Shown here piece after piece: positions 11,031 to 23,300 of a stretch of DNA of 64,000 nucleotides. Origin of the DNA: Ceriagrion tenellum (lineage: Eukaryota > Arthropoda > Insecta > Odonata > Coenagrionidae). A program made the position numbers and the translations under genes. The stretch's first letter is position 1. Each line of letters opens with the position of its first letter. Location: NCBI GenBank assembly GCA_963169105.1, contig OY720635.1:160464976-160528975 (forward strand). The letters are read 5' to 3'. Below the pieces are notes generated by a model, which was given only the letters and a program-made list of their open reading frames with translations, did no database searches and was not told the origin of the DNA.

Positions 11031-14000
11031 GCGTGTGGTCGGCCAAGTGAATACGAAGTGTACCCCTTGAATGTGTCAATAAAACGGAACGGTGGAACCG
11101 TTTTCCATCGTTCATGTCTTCAATCCTACACCTCTCCTCTTGAGGTTTTGAAGTAGCTGTTCTGTCTTCCTTTACTCTTTTTTCTTTTCTTTTTTCTCCT
11201 TTGACTCCCCATAATTCCGGCCTGTTATAACCTGTGCACCATACTTCACGCCCCCACATATTTAGTTATCATAGAAATTACGAAGCTTGGTGGAATTCAT
11301 GAACGGATTTTTGACCTGTAGAAGGACACCAGTACCTCTTGTTCCGTTCCGTCTTAAAACCTCTCCTTGACGCCAAGCTGTATGTAGGCGAGTGACGCCA
11401 AGGTTGATGGTATGGACACTCCCATTTCGTCCGTTGACACTTCCCATTTGGACTGTGCTGTTTTGGAAAAAATAGGAATGGAAAACTATCATGCATGGAC
11501 CCAAAAATCTTTTAAAACTTCAACGCATTAATTCAGGCGTGAATTGGTCTGGAACCGCACAATCGGAATTTTGTAGCAAGACCAAAATCCACTCTTTTAA
11601 AAAAGATGCTTAATAGCTTTATGAGCACCTTAATTTTACTAAGTATAAGTACGAACACGATTCCGTTTTTCGTGTACTTTCAAGTTGACGCCATCATTTT
11701 ATGCGATGAGAAAAATCTGTAGGAGTGCACTGTGCTATGCAGCTCATCCATGTTTATGATTATGTACGTCTGTGGAGGAATTTTTTTCTCTTTCGGTCGT
11801 ATTTTTTAAATTTACGAAGAAGAGGCTTTGACCGTCATGTGAAGCTCAGTGTGCAGTCGAGATTCGCACCGGGTTACATGGAGTAGAGGAGATTGTGGAC
11901 CTAGATGCTCATCATTCCTCGGCAAAATAGACCTCGTGGCCCAATCAATCTATATACCGGCCCATTTGCTCTTATAACCTTTTATGCTTCTGTTCGTGGC
12001 CCCACCTCCTTTCCGTACAACATTCAATCTATATTCCTCCGCCTCCCACCCGCTCCCATCGACTCCGTGGAGATTCCTTCTCTCGATCTACCCCTCTTCT
12101 ATCCCTATTGATCCCTTCCCCGCAGTTTAATGCGAGGTACTGCTGTATATAAATGACGGATGGAGTCTTATTCCAATCCAACCTCCAGGCTACCTCACCC
12201 CGCCTTCTTCCCCCAGGCAGCGTTAGATTCAATTACATCCACATTTTAGCTCTCTCTGTCTGGAACCGTCGGTGTTCCTTTGCGGGAAAGATTTTGATAG
12301 AGAGAAGTTGGATGGTACGTATGACTAGTTTTATTTCGCTTCCTTAACATTTTTGAAAAATGTATGTTGTTTCTAAAAGAACCAGGTTTTTTAGCTCCCA
12401 CCTGCGTCCGTCCTGCGCTTCTTTTTACTCGGAGAACTGAAATATGGCTTCTTTTCAACTGGAACTGATAATAATTGCCGTTTCATACACTCGTAGTTTG
12501 GCCATTTGAGAACGTTTTCATGAGAAAATATCGTTTAATTCCTGCTCTATCACTTCGACATTACAACCAATGGGTTAAACTGTAGTATAAATACTCTTAA
12601 CAAGCGTCAGGTCTAATATTTTTTGGCTATTTTTCCTCAATTACGAACAAATGTACTTTATTTTACCTAAGCTTACTGATGATATCGCACATTATTAAGA
12701 TATACTGTAAGTAATCAAAACTCTTGTCTCAAATCAACCTAGACTCAGAATTGCAACGTGAGTACAATTGTCTCGATTTTTTTCAAAGAATGTTGAATTA
12801 ATAATTTCTTTACTATCATTGCGCATGTGATATGGAACAATATTTTGTTTAGGGCGTCCGTATTTTAATCTCCTCTGTGATCTCTCATGTTAGCTCATCT
12901 AAAAAATCAGCCCACCGTTCAGTTCATACTTGAATGCTCTAGATTTCTTTATGCCGCTGTGCAAATTATTATTAATGTGCAGCGATATTTCTCGCTATTA
13001 TGTCAACGATTTTTTCTTTGAATTTGCAATATATTAATTGCATTATTCCATCTGTCACAAAAGTTGTCACTCGTGATTGAAGCAAATTTAACAGAGGTAA
13101 AATCAAATTGAGATTACAGTTTTCATGGAAACCTAATTTTGCAACTTTATGACGGGTGAATTTAATTTGATTTTTGATCCGGAGTGTGAAAAATTGCAGT
13201 TCTTTCAGTCGATAATTCATTTGTTGCCACCAGGTTGCGCATTGTATGAATTTGCTGATGTATTTTCCGCTTCCACTCTACGTTCATATTTTCACGTAAA
13301 TAATTTTATCTGCCAAACGAATGATTATTGAACGCATGTCACACAAGCTCAGCTCCGCGTTTTTCGCGCCTCCGACTTGCGTCGGGGTATAGTACTCTAA
13401 GCATTCTTGCCTCTTCTCTCACGGTGTCGTTGGTGCACTCTTCACGTTCTTTTTATGCATTCTCTTTTTATTTGAACTTCCTCATTTGCATTTTCATAAA
13501 AAAAATTCATTCTCGGGTAGCCGATTACATTCATGTTATCTATTTTTTCTCGACCGAATTCTCGACCGACTAGAAATAATTTTTCCTCGTCTCTCCATTG
13601 AATCATGGAATATATGGATACAAGTGCTTACATATGCTTAGTATGATAAGGATTTTCGCGAATTTATTGCCAGTTTTCATTCGACGAGTTTCATATTCGA
13701 ATCTCTTTCAAAATGTTTAATATCGATTATGCATAACTTATCATCCATATCATGTGAGCAGAGAACATATGTTCAATTAATTAATTAATTGAAAATTATG
13801 AATAAATTTTGCAAGCTTTCGAAGCTTTTTTAGTTGGAGTTCCATTGTTTATCCGTTTCTATGGGGTACGGAATCATGCCGCTTTTTTTGTCTTCTCTGT
13901 AGGTAGCAATTTCTCGGAAAACGTATTTGAGATATTCATATTTTTATGATTTTTTTCTGACATCGCATATTTGCGATCGAATATCAAATCCAGAAGCTTT

Positions 14001-15174
14001 TGTTTTGAAACCCAATGACGTCTCGAGCTTCGGCTCACTCATTAAGACTGACAGGTGAAATTTTCTTGGTCAAGAACGTCCGTTTAGATGTCATAATAAG
14101 TCCTCCGGGTGGTTGTGTCAAGCTTACTTCGGATTTTTTCCGAGATATGTCTGTGCAGAAGAGCGAGTTACCCTAAACTTTAGCGTGGCGTGCAAGGGAA
14201 AGAGGAGAATGCTGATCGGAGGGAGAAGGGATCACTCCCATTGAATTTGAATACTTTGCCCTTCTTTGACCGTCCTTCTTTTCGCGAGGGCTAGAGATAT
14301 GGGGGGATTTCATTCATTCACTCCGCCGGTGGTGACCGTGATTCCGACTCTCCTCTTCCGCAAATCTTTTTTTCTTTCCCCACTAACCCTCGTCCCGCTT
14401 TCTTTCCACGTCACTCCCTCCTTCCTTTTCTCTAAGTTCGATAAGATTTCACCTCCACGAGGAGAGGACGGGGGCGCGGACGGGGACAAGCTGGGACGCC
14501 GAACGCCCGCCAACGGACCGCTTTGACGTGGGTGTGCGTGTCCAGGGTGACGTAGAAAAATGGGAGCCGTCTGCACGCAACACCGCACTCCGCGGTCGAA
14601 TTTTTCGCCTAAGGTTGCCTGAATATCTCACCATTCAGGGACTCAAATTCATGGTATGAACACACTCAACTGAGTAATGCTTTGGGTAAAACAAAAATCC
14701 TCACTTTTTTCTCTTTTTGGCGACTTCGCAATCGGGAATATCTGGTAATATACCGTGGAAATTCTTCGTATCACACGTTTGTTCTGAAAAAATGGAGTTT
14801 TCGTAGTTTCTGTCGAATTCATTGACCTATGTAAATGGCTGCTGTGGACTTCCACTCGTGACTTAGCGCACATGTATTTGCTTTATCATTCTACCAAAGG
14901 AGAATCCTGTCTACCAGTTGACGACCCGAAGGACGTGGCAGTAAAATAGGAAATAGGCGTTTTTCCTAATAAAAGTTGCATATTGCACCGGTTATTTTGG
15001 GTGGTGACGTTAGGCGTGATTGAAAGTAGACCATTTGAAGAAGATCACAGGGATCCCTCTATCTAAAGCAAGGAGTGCAGATTACAGTCATTGAAGGCAA
15101 TATACATGAAGGCTGTCTGGTGAATGGGTGCCCCAATTGTACGCTACCTACTTTCGTGTTTTTATATCGTATCA
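11031..15174. other. AT-rich stretch with a GC-richer patch near 14240-14600
   Basis: Nothing coding recognised. Around 13776-13795 there is a palindromic TTAA run. The patch at 14240-14600 is CT-rich and then GA-rich, which gives low-complexity ORFs on both strands that I reject. Confidence 0.4.
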
Positions 15175-15690
15175 CATTTCTGGCCGCCGCCACGTGGAGT
15201 CCCGGCTGCGACCGCCCCCATCTCACCTTGGCTGCTCGCCGCGGAAAGGGACGAATTGAACTTCTCCCTCTTTCTCCGCTCTTTTTCTACCGCTCTCCGG
15301 TTTACAACCCTCCGACGGACTGATCAAACAGTGCGCCAGCGACACCACACCCTGCCGCCCACCCGCTCACGCATATTATCCTCGTTCGAATAACTCTTGC
15401 AACTCCCTTCCCCATGAGCCTCCAAATGAGCACGCGAGGTGGCGTGAAGTGGGGACATCGTATCAGGCCTCCGGCCATCTCTTCCTCTACCCCCTCCCAC
15501 CGTTGCCCCCTCGGCCGCCGCTGAATTAATCAGCTCCGTCACTCAAAAGACGCGGAGGCGGAAAGCAACAGTGATCTTGTGAGGAATGCCTGATGAAGTC
15601 GCCGGCGGCCTCCGTCTCAATCTCCCCCCCCCCCTGCTGCGCCGCCCACCCGACAGTGAGAACAATTTTCGGGCTGCGACCACTAATCTT
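15175..15690. other. GC-rich island
   Basis: CpG-containing, GC-rich block in an AT-rich setting, with a short C run near 15627-15636. Overlapping low-complexity ORFs occur on both strands. No domain is recognised. Confidence 0.4.
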
Positions 15691-18600
15691 TACGAACCCC
15701 TTTCGATTTCCGACTCTTGCGTTTCACGGTGTTTCGACTGCATTGCATTTACTGGAATCGTTTTGGCTCGCGAAACGTGGTATCATGAAATGTTAGTCCT
15801 CTCGCTCTAGTGCGCTTAATACTTCGCAGCATAACGGCACAATTGCTGTACATTTGCTTCAGACCTGCCCATATCGCGGCGCACTTAAGAGCGAAAGATC
15901 GCAGGTCGTTCAATATCGATTGCGTTTGTTCTTTGATACATGTCTTAGCAATGTAAACAAGTCCGCCATTACTGTGCTTATTGTGGTGTATTCTCCGTAA
16001 GTAGGTTGTTCAACGTTTTTATGGATTTGGTAGTGTATTTGTAATCAAAGTGACGAATCAAATTGTCCTTGGGTGTGCTGTACCAATAAATGCTCAGTAA
16101 GCACATTAATTGCGGCCATGTGGTGGACATTTTTGCGAAGACCCATATCTGCGGATATAGCGATTCTAACGACTTGGGAAAAGTTCCAGAGCGGTGCTGA
16201 TCTGCGGAATGGAGAGTTGTAAAGGCGTCTTAATGGATGATGTTAAGTTTTAAATTTATCTGTGGCAAATGCATTTTATTTTGTAACGTAGTTTTAACTC
16301 ATTTTTTAACTTTTTACCACTCAGCTATGGCCGTAACTTGTGTTCCTTTAGCATGCTAATAACCGTATTGGACCAGATAAGCGGACATTTCTTCTATGCT
16401 CGACGTTCATTATCGTTCGTGAGCTCAGAAGTGCGCTGATAGGTTCGCATTTGTGTTGACTTCAACCCTTTGAATGGCATATCCCCAGAGAGACAGCTGT
16501 GCTTTATCACCACGAGACCTTGGGCTCTTGTTCAGGCGGTGCACCTGAACTCTGGGAATTGTTGCGCAATTTTGGCTGAATTCTGAAGAAAAATGCAGGG
16601 GAAGTTGTTCATTTGTTGCATAATTATAAGTCCTTAAAAAGTTTTTCGAGAAATCGTTGGTGACTTGTAGAATTGAATCAGGGCCCTATTGCATATGGTT
16701 GCTATTATCGTGGGGTATGGGCATTGTCGCCACCAATCGAAACTAACTTCGTGTGAATGCCTATTACTTTTTATTTATGTTTGGAATCCCTGACTTTGTG
16801 GCACTAATCCTCGGGTTGATTTTTAATCAATTTGTGCGTGATTGGACTGAGCAAATTTATAGGTGTTGATGTATTTCAAAATCAGGCCAACTGTTTGCCC
16901 TTAACTTAAGTAGCCAATTAAGTTTTGAGAAATTATTTTAATATCTTATATCCTACTCTATGCTTGGTCTTCGATCGTCTGTCTAAAATTGTCCAATCCC
17001 GATGATGCGTCTGAAATACAAATTTTAAGACTAATCAGCGTTTCTGAGAGTCATTCATCACGTGCGATTCCCTCGGGAAGCCCTGATATTGGATAGAAGC
17101 GGCCGCAGCGGTAACCGTTGCGAATGGGACAGAGGAGACGGCTTTTTATTTCCACGGTGGGGTGTGGATGTGAAGTGTCGCTTTCGCGTGTGCCCGAACG
17201 TTTGTGGAGCTCCGGAAACTACCGAAAAACCGTGGGAATGGCGGAGCGCCCCGGGAACCGAATTAAATTGATTTGGAAGGGACGACGTCCTTCATCGGGG
17301 GAGAGCAAAAGAAGGGGGAGGGGCGCAGCATTTGGGCGGAATATTGTGAAAAACAATGGGGTGGGGGAAAGGGGTGTGAGGAGGTTGAACGGGTGTTGAT
17401 TAAAAAGTCATTGAATTGCTCTCTTCCATCACCGTTTTCTCTTCCTTTCTGTATCTCCGTTCGTGCTGCCCACTCTTTGCTTTTTTATCCTCTCTTTTCT
17501 CTGCCGTCTTCGTTGCTGCTACCTCTGCGTTTCTCACACTCTCACTCCTCATGTGACCTTTCCATGTATTTTTTTGCATCTGTTCTTCTCTATCTCATGA
17601 GCCATGTACCATATTGATGTGTTGAACGCTAGGGAGAGTTCAAATTTTTTCTCCCGTTTTTTCTTTGGGCTTTTAATTTTCACTTGGCCATTCAACGGCA
17701 ATGGCATTAAGATTCTCCCTCAATCGTTGATGAAATAATGAATTGTTCTGGATTGGGGCATTTGCTTTATTGCGTTTGAAGGGCTTGATTAACTGCGTAT
17801 TGATACTGGTTCAGTGGACAAGGGCATGCAAAAAACTGATTAGGGTCAATGGACCTCTGGAAAAATTAAAGCCGCAATGTCATGAGTGGACCGAGGTTAA
17901 CCTCTGAAATTTAATGGAAAAACGGAATGGGGATTCTGCCCCTTATGTCATGCTGTTGGCTTTCATTAGTTAATAAGCGTTTTAAATGAATCATTATAAC
18001 TCTACATGTGTCATTAGGTGTTTCAGAGCTGTAGCATCATGATTAATTTTTGTTACTTTTTTCTTGAGCAGCAGGAATTGAATCTTTAATCACATTAATC
18101 AATTTTAGAATGATAGCCTTCGAGAATAAAGTCCCTCCTGAGTATTACTTTCACGCTGCGTGGCATATGAAACTGGACCATTATTAGCTGCAATAAAAAT
18201 AAGCTAATTTTTTAATTGGTGAAATGAAACAAATCAAGTTAGTCCTCATCTGGCGTCAAATATACGTTTTGGAACCCCTAAAAGATGAAATGCTCATTAA
18301 AAGTCGCATCTTTTCCCTTATTCTTGTGAATTGATATATATTGCCACTCAAGTGTCAAATGAATGTATTAGCGTTGAACAAGTCGTCGACAAATCTGCAA
18401 AGGCGTCGTCGTTTTCGCTCCGATTAAATCGCTCATTGTGTTTTCGTTGAAGAATGTGAGAAGAAAGATACAGCTTTGAATGATTAAACATTAGCAAGTT
18501 AAACAACAAGTTTTTTCTGCCAACTGAACGTTACCCACTGGATTTTGTCGCCTACTTGTTGACTTGGTGTGAATGAGTGCTCATGTTTTGAATTTTACGT

Positions 18601-19468
18601 AAGGCTGTCGGCTAATTGATGTGGACGTTATCGATATGAAAAAGTTCGGTTTTCTTACTGAGGAAATATGTAGCAAGGGACTGAAAGTAATGGATATAAT
18701 GGAATGGATTAGGTAATAGTCTGTAGCATCACTTGTGGATGTCATTGTCAAAATCTTGGAAAGAATTGTAACGGAAGTATCCCTTGCATCAAATCCATGC
18801 CTTAGTCATTATAGTGGTGTTCAATTTTAATGCAGTACCCGTAATTACGAAGCTTATGAAAATTGTTATGCATGCATATTTAAAAACGAAATCGGAACTC
18901 TTGAAATATGTCATTGATACTTTTTAGAAGAATACAAGCCCAGTTTACTGAAAAAACTCTTATTTTTTTATATTATGTACGAGCAAGTATTTTTAGAAAC
19001 TCAGTCACTCTTTTGTGTTCAGTTGTCTGGCAGAATGTGCCGTCCTGCGGTAATACTCAAAACGGAGCTCTTCTACGCTGTTTTTCGGTTGTATGGAGGA
19101 AAAGTTCCTTTGTTGGCAGCCATCCATTACACAATCTCAGGAACATCTTTAAGCTTTTCCTGTGTAGGAGAGCTTAAAGCAATACCATTGGTTGGGAGAA
19201 CCTTGGGATTTTGAAACAAACCGCCTTAACGTATGGCATCCGAAGAGAAATACGGTAGTCATGGTAGGGTGTTGGAATCGTGAACTTTCAAACAGTGGTC
19301 ACCGCTGATGGAAGCAAAATTTCAGTTGATATTTATTATAATGTAACTTCAGATTTAGTGTGCTATACTTTCTGTCGACGAAATTGAAGTCCCCACTTCA
19401 ATTCTCTTTCTCTGCGATCGCAATCCTATAGTTGGAAAACTATACTATCAATTCATAGAGTCCTCAAT
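15691..19468. other. mostly AT-rich non-coding DNA with a purine-rich patch at 17060-17400
   Basis: The 17060-17400 patch is G- and A-rich on the plus strand and is followed by a CT-rich patch to about 17560. The rest is AT-rich with no feature that I can support. Confidence 0.4.
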
Positions 19469-19566
19469 ACATCTACATCTACGTACTACCCTGCGAGCCA
19501 CCACGAAGGTGTCTGGCAGGGGGTGAAGATCACCAAACATGCACTATTGACATGCAACTAGGCTAC

Positions 19567-19809
19567 TTATTCAACATGCAACTTATTCTTTGCTATCCTG
19601 GTGAGTGGCAAGTTATTTAGTGGCCCACTATTTGACCTACTATCTTTCCTAAATATTTCTAATTTATTTTCATCTATTAAGCTTTTCCTAGGCCCTAAAC
19701 TTTGTGTATTCTTTATTATCTGACTCTCTGGAAATGCACTGAATTCGTTCCCACTAACTGACCTGCTCTCTTGCCTACCATCTATACTAAACTCGCTGGG
19801 TATGCTCAA
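19567..19809 (-). pseudogene. possible truncated start of LINE ORF2
   Basis: An 80-codon frame begins 20 nt before the ORF1 stop and ends close to the 3' UTR. Overlap with the end of ORF1 and its place suggest the N-terminal leader of ORF2, with the endonuclease and RT parts deleted just after NKLHVE. It has no recognisable domain itself, so this rests on position only. Confidence 0.35.
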
Positions 19810-20790
19810 ATATCCTGCACGCTACCTTCTGCGATGCCTCATGCGTATAATGGACACCCGAGCGATTTAGTGGCACTCGACACGAATCCAGGAACGGCCT
19901 AAGGTCCAAGAACCCAGCTCCCTCGCTCCCGCAGACATCACTGAGCCTCTGGTTTATGCCTTCCACTCGGCTCCAAACCATCGAACCCCGATCCGTCCTT
20001 GGTACCAAGCTGCATATCGTGAGCCTCATATTAGTACCACATCCCCTGCGAATACGGCGGAACTCGGAGCGTAGATCTCTCACAGAGTCTAAAATCTCCT
20101 CTGATCCCCTACCCACAACGTCATTGGCCCCAACATGGGCCACTACATGCAACCTAGAGCAGTTCGTGCCCTTGACCGCCGACTTCATCGCCTTCGTCAC
20201 CTGTGCCACCTCTCCTCCTGGTATACACCAGGAGGTGACCCGTACATCGTCTCCTTCCCTTCGGGCCTTACCACGCAGTGGGGTCACTATACGACGGACA
20301 TTAGAACTACCTATAACCACAATTCCCTCCTTTCCCTCACGACTCCCACTCGGTGACCCACCTCCCAGCTCTATTTCCGATGTCTCAGCCTCCGCCAGAA
20401 CATCGAATCTATTGCTCACAGGGATCGGCTCAGCCTCCGCCCTCGCCGATCCTCGTTTTCGGAGGGTGACCCCATGGCTACGCCTTGAGGCCACAATCCA
20501 TGCGTCCGAAGGAACGGAGGGAGACTCCTCCGGAGGCACGGAAGTCTGGGGAAGTTTCTCCAACCTCCATCCCGTGACAGTGCCCGCGCTTCCCCGGACC
20601 TTGACACGTTTGGAGGATGTTGGCCCCCCCCCCCCCCATTCCCTCGCCACCTTCCAGGACTTGCCACAAACCGCTCCACCAGGGCACGGAGCTCATCCAC
20701 CGTCCTCTCAAGCCCAGCGATCCGAGCCCCTAAGGACTCGCAATCGGGTGAGCTCCTGAGGAGGTTAAGAGCAGACCTAAAGGAAGCCAT
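19787..20790 (-). pseudogene. LINE ORF1 with coiled coil and SGNH/GDSL-type domain, frameshifted
   Basis: ORF1 proteins of CR1-type LINEs bind element RNA and often carry an esterase-like SGNH fold. The N-terminal part (20790 to about 20640) reads MASFRSALNLL and then a heptad-like region, RIAGLERTVDELRALVERF, a likely coiled coil. The frame then shifts at a run of 14 C (20624-20637, G on the coding strand). The rest is open for 287 codons from 20650 to the stop at 19787. In that part, residues 110-121 give VVIGSSNVRR (block I, Ser 115), 171-178 HVGANDV (block III) and 261-268 NRSGVHYT (block V, His 267). The Asp usually three residues before the catalytic His is Ser 264 here. No zinc knuckle was seen. 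The frameshift may be a real mutation, a sequencing slip at the homopolymer, or both. Confidence 0.7.
20624..20637. repeat. 14-C homopolymer at ORF1 frameshift
   Basis: Uninterrupted run of 14 C on the plus strand. It lies exactly where the coiled-coil frame and the SGNH frame of ORF1 change register, so length variation here decides whether ORF1 is one frame. Confidence 0.9.
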
Positions 20791-21129
20791 CCTAATCTCA
20801 AAACCCTTTTTTTTTGACGCTGAAGGCCTAGCAGATTATTTCCTGCAGGGAATGGCTATGGGGCTGACAGCGGGAGGTAACTGACTTTCATTCTAGGACG
20901 CTAAAGATAGGGTAGGAAGGACAGGTGATGTAACGCAGGGGAGCTATGAGGGGTTCAATCACTGATGAAGCACGCTAGAAAGATCTGTGTTTATGGTTTC
21001 AACCTAACTAAATGATATTAAATTAAATAAGTGCAAAAGTAGTAATTAAAGAGGCTTTAACTGGCTATATGTATAAATTAGAATATCAGTCGATGGTTTT
21101 ATAAACGGTCTTACGTAAAAGTATTTTAA

Positions 21130-22525
21130 TCTACATCTACGTCATACCCTGCAAGCCACCCAAAGGGTGTGTGGCAGGGGGTGCTTCCACACCAGGCATG
21201 CATGAATGATACGGTAAAACACCGAAATTACATTGAAACCCGCATACCACACATGCAAAGCGCCAATTAAAAATCTACCTACCAAGAAACATTCTATCGT
21301 CAATCGTTCCAACATGCAAAGGATACAAAGACTACTACTACATATTCAAAATATCGTGCATAAAAAAGAACATTAATATTTACATCATGCATAAAGAAGA
21401 AAGTAGAGAATATAATGAGAAAGATTTACTGTCTGCCTATTGTCACAATTCGAACTATTCATGACGACGATCACAGCTGTTGTGGTCCCGAATGGTACGC
21501 GGAAAAAATGACATTTTATACCTATCGGTTCTACAATCTATCTCTCTAATTTTATTGGCGCGATCTAATCTGCCGTAGTACGAGGGGGTTAATAGTATGT
21601 TTTTTACATCGTCAGAGAAATGATTTTCCTGAAATTTAGTTAGGAGGTTAAGCCTATAATTTAATCTACGCTGTGATAGCGATTCCCATCCTAATTCTTC
21701 TAACAGTCCAGACACACTAGCCAACTTATCGTAGCATCGTTTCACAAACCTAGCTCCTCTTCGCTGTACGCGATCTAACTCCGATATCAACCCCGTTTCG
21801 TATGGATCCCATTCACTATCAGCATATTCCAGATGAGGCCTAACGATTGAAAAATAACAACGTTCTTTCACTTTCTCATCAAATTTTCCGAGTACTCTCT
21901 TAATAAAGCCTTGCTTCCTGTATGCTTGACCGCATATTTCCCGAATATGTTTTCCCCAAGATAAGTCGTGAGTAATTGTGACCCCTAAGTACTTGACAGA
22001 CTCGGCGTGAATAATTTCCGTATTATTAATTGTGTAAGCCCTACGTGGAATATTTTTCTTTTTCCAAATGCTGACTGCTACGCACTTTTTTATGTTTAGT
22101 TCCATCTGCCACTTTTCGCACCAAGCATGAATAGCAAGTAGGTCGATTGTTAACGAGTCGCTATCTTCGGAATTGTTAATATCCCCATACACAACTGCGT
22201 CGTCTGCGAAGAGTCTAAGCTTACTTTTAACGACGTTGCTAATATCATTGATGTACAAGAGAAATAAAAGTGGACCAATGACACTTCCCTGAGGAACACC
22301 CGATGTAACGCTGTGTTTGACATGATACCGTCTATGACAACCCTTTGTTCCCGCCCATGTAAGAATTGATTAATCCAACTAATGATGTTTTTATCTATTC
22401 CATATGCTTCTAGTTTTGAGAGTAACTTAACGTGAGGTACCTTATCGAAAGCTTTCTTAAAATCGAGGAATATTGCGTCGACTTGAACATAATTTTCACC
22501 CGAGAGCAAGATCGTTATCTATATT
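21130..22525 (-). mobile_element. CR1-like LINE copy A, 5'-truncated inside the RT domain
   Basis: On the minus strand this copy starts within RT, runs through the end of ORF2 (stop at 21455) and ends in a 3' UTR with the CCCTGC...GTGTGGCAGGG hairpin box and a terminal GTAGATGTAGAT repeat. Its 3' 430 bp closely match copy C at 45317-45758. Loss of the 5' part is the normal outcome of incomplete target-primed reverse transcription. Upstream of about 22525 the coding match stops and AT-rich sequence begins. That sequence is probably the 5' UTR of copy B, which would make A a nested insertion. Confidence 0.75.
21455..22509 (-). pseudogene. CR1-like LINE reverse transcriptase, 3' part of ORF2, one frameshift
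   Basis: This is the distal part of a LINE pol protein. The first segment (22509-about 22320) has VDAIFLDFKKAFDKVPH, the RT block with the first catalytic Asp, and then FLHGREQRVVIDG. Near 22322 one A appears to be missing, and the frame changes inside the SVTSGVPQGS block. The second segment (22258-21455, 267 codons) is intact, with YINDI, the catalytic FADD at residues 17-20, KCVAVS, VKYLGV, RPHLEYADSEWDPY and a C-terminal SFFPRTIRDHN block typical of the CR1/Jockey group. The endonuclease and the RT N-terminus are missing. It cannot encode an active enzyme. Group assignment is by motif recognition; Daphne or another CR1-related clade is possible. Confidence 0.85.
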
Positions 22526-23300
22526 ATATAAAAAAGGAGACGGAGAGTAAACTATTTAACGACTAGAAAAAAAACTATATATCAACAAGAAAAGAAATGT
22601 AGTTAATTATTCAGTACCTGTAGACAAGATGTAAAACTAAAAGTTCGCAATAAAAGTTCTAAACTACTAAAGTTTAAACAACTTCACAACTAAAATCAAC
22701 TAAGAGTTTTTAATAACGATGATAAAAAGAATATTATAGACTCTGTAATAAAATATATGTCCTTAGTCTCTCAGTAAGAGTAAGTTTTAATTAAGTTCTA
22801 TTCTAATAAGATTCTCTTACTACCCGAACACCAGAATCATAAACTAACGAAATGCAATAACAATTTACGTACAATATTATTAAAATATACGTGAGGATAA
22901 ACAAAAGAAATAAGTAACTACAAAATGGAGATGTGATAATAATTTGACTTCTACTTATCACTACCAGCAAGCACTCTCGACAGACACACTCGGCGCACGA
23001 ACCGGGATATCACGGCAGTGAAAAGATTCAATCACACGCACAACTCACTCTTAACTAACACTAATAGAAGACCTACTATATAACGAGAATAAGTGAATAA
23101 CGATACGATAAGTGAATAACTTGGAATATATAGCTAAGAGAAATAGAATGGACTACGGCTAATATATATATCACTACACTAAGGTTGCAGCTTCAAGACA
23201 CTGAGCAGCAGGTGCACAGCGAGCAGGTAGGCAGCCGTGAACCGGGTTAGGGAGAGCTCCGAGAACACGTCCGTACCCTTCAAGAGCAGCCGAGAGAATG
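22526..23300 (-). mobile_element. probable distal 5' UTR of LINE copy B
   Basis: AT-rich sequence without ORFs. Read on the minus strand it begins GC-rich near 23300 (CTCTCGGCTGCTC) and turns AT-rich. It abuts the truncated 5' end of copy A. Its style matches the sequence at 20791-21128 on the other side of A. The simplest reading is one 5' UTR of about 1.1 kb interrupted by A. No second copy is in the window to prove it. It could instead be an unrelated element or host sequence. Confidence 0.35.

Larger units (their letters stand above)
19469..21128 (-). mobile_element. CR1-like LINE copy B: ORF1 retained, endonuclease/RT missing
   Basis: On the minus strand this copy reads: 5' UTR sequence (21128-20791), ORF1 (20790-19787), a short frame overlapping the ORF1 end (19809-19567), then a 3' UTR ending in GTAGATGTAGATGT at 19469. 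The 3' UTR contains the same CCCTGC...GTGTCTGGCAGGG hairpin box as copies A and C, so both the 5' part and the true 3' end are present. The 3 kb or so expected for endonuclease and RT is absent. The short frame near 19567 ends in NKLHVE, and the sequence passes into the 3' UTR soon after. This is therefore an internally deleted, non-autonomous copy, comparable in layout to half-L1 elements of mammals. More of its 5' UTR probably lies at 22525-23300, on the far side of copy A. Confidence 0.7.

Noticed and set aside
13776..13795. Palindromic TTAA run as a replication or transposon signal
   Set aside because: A simple AT-rich repeat with no paired element ends nearby.
19956..20759. 267-codon plus-strand ORF
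   Set aside because: It is the antisense of LINE ORF1, whose minus-strand frames carry the SGNH blocks and coiled coil.
20936..20975. GGTTCAATC as a tRNA or SINE B box
   Set aside because: No matching A box or cloverleaf could be drawn, and it lies in LINE copy B's 5' UTR.
20961..20985. CTGATGA followed by AGAAA on the plus strand, hammerhead-like
   Set aside because: An extra base separates the stem from GAAA, no cleavage triplet is placed correctly, and it lies antisense in a LINE 5' UTR.
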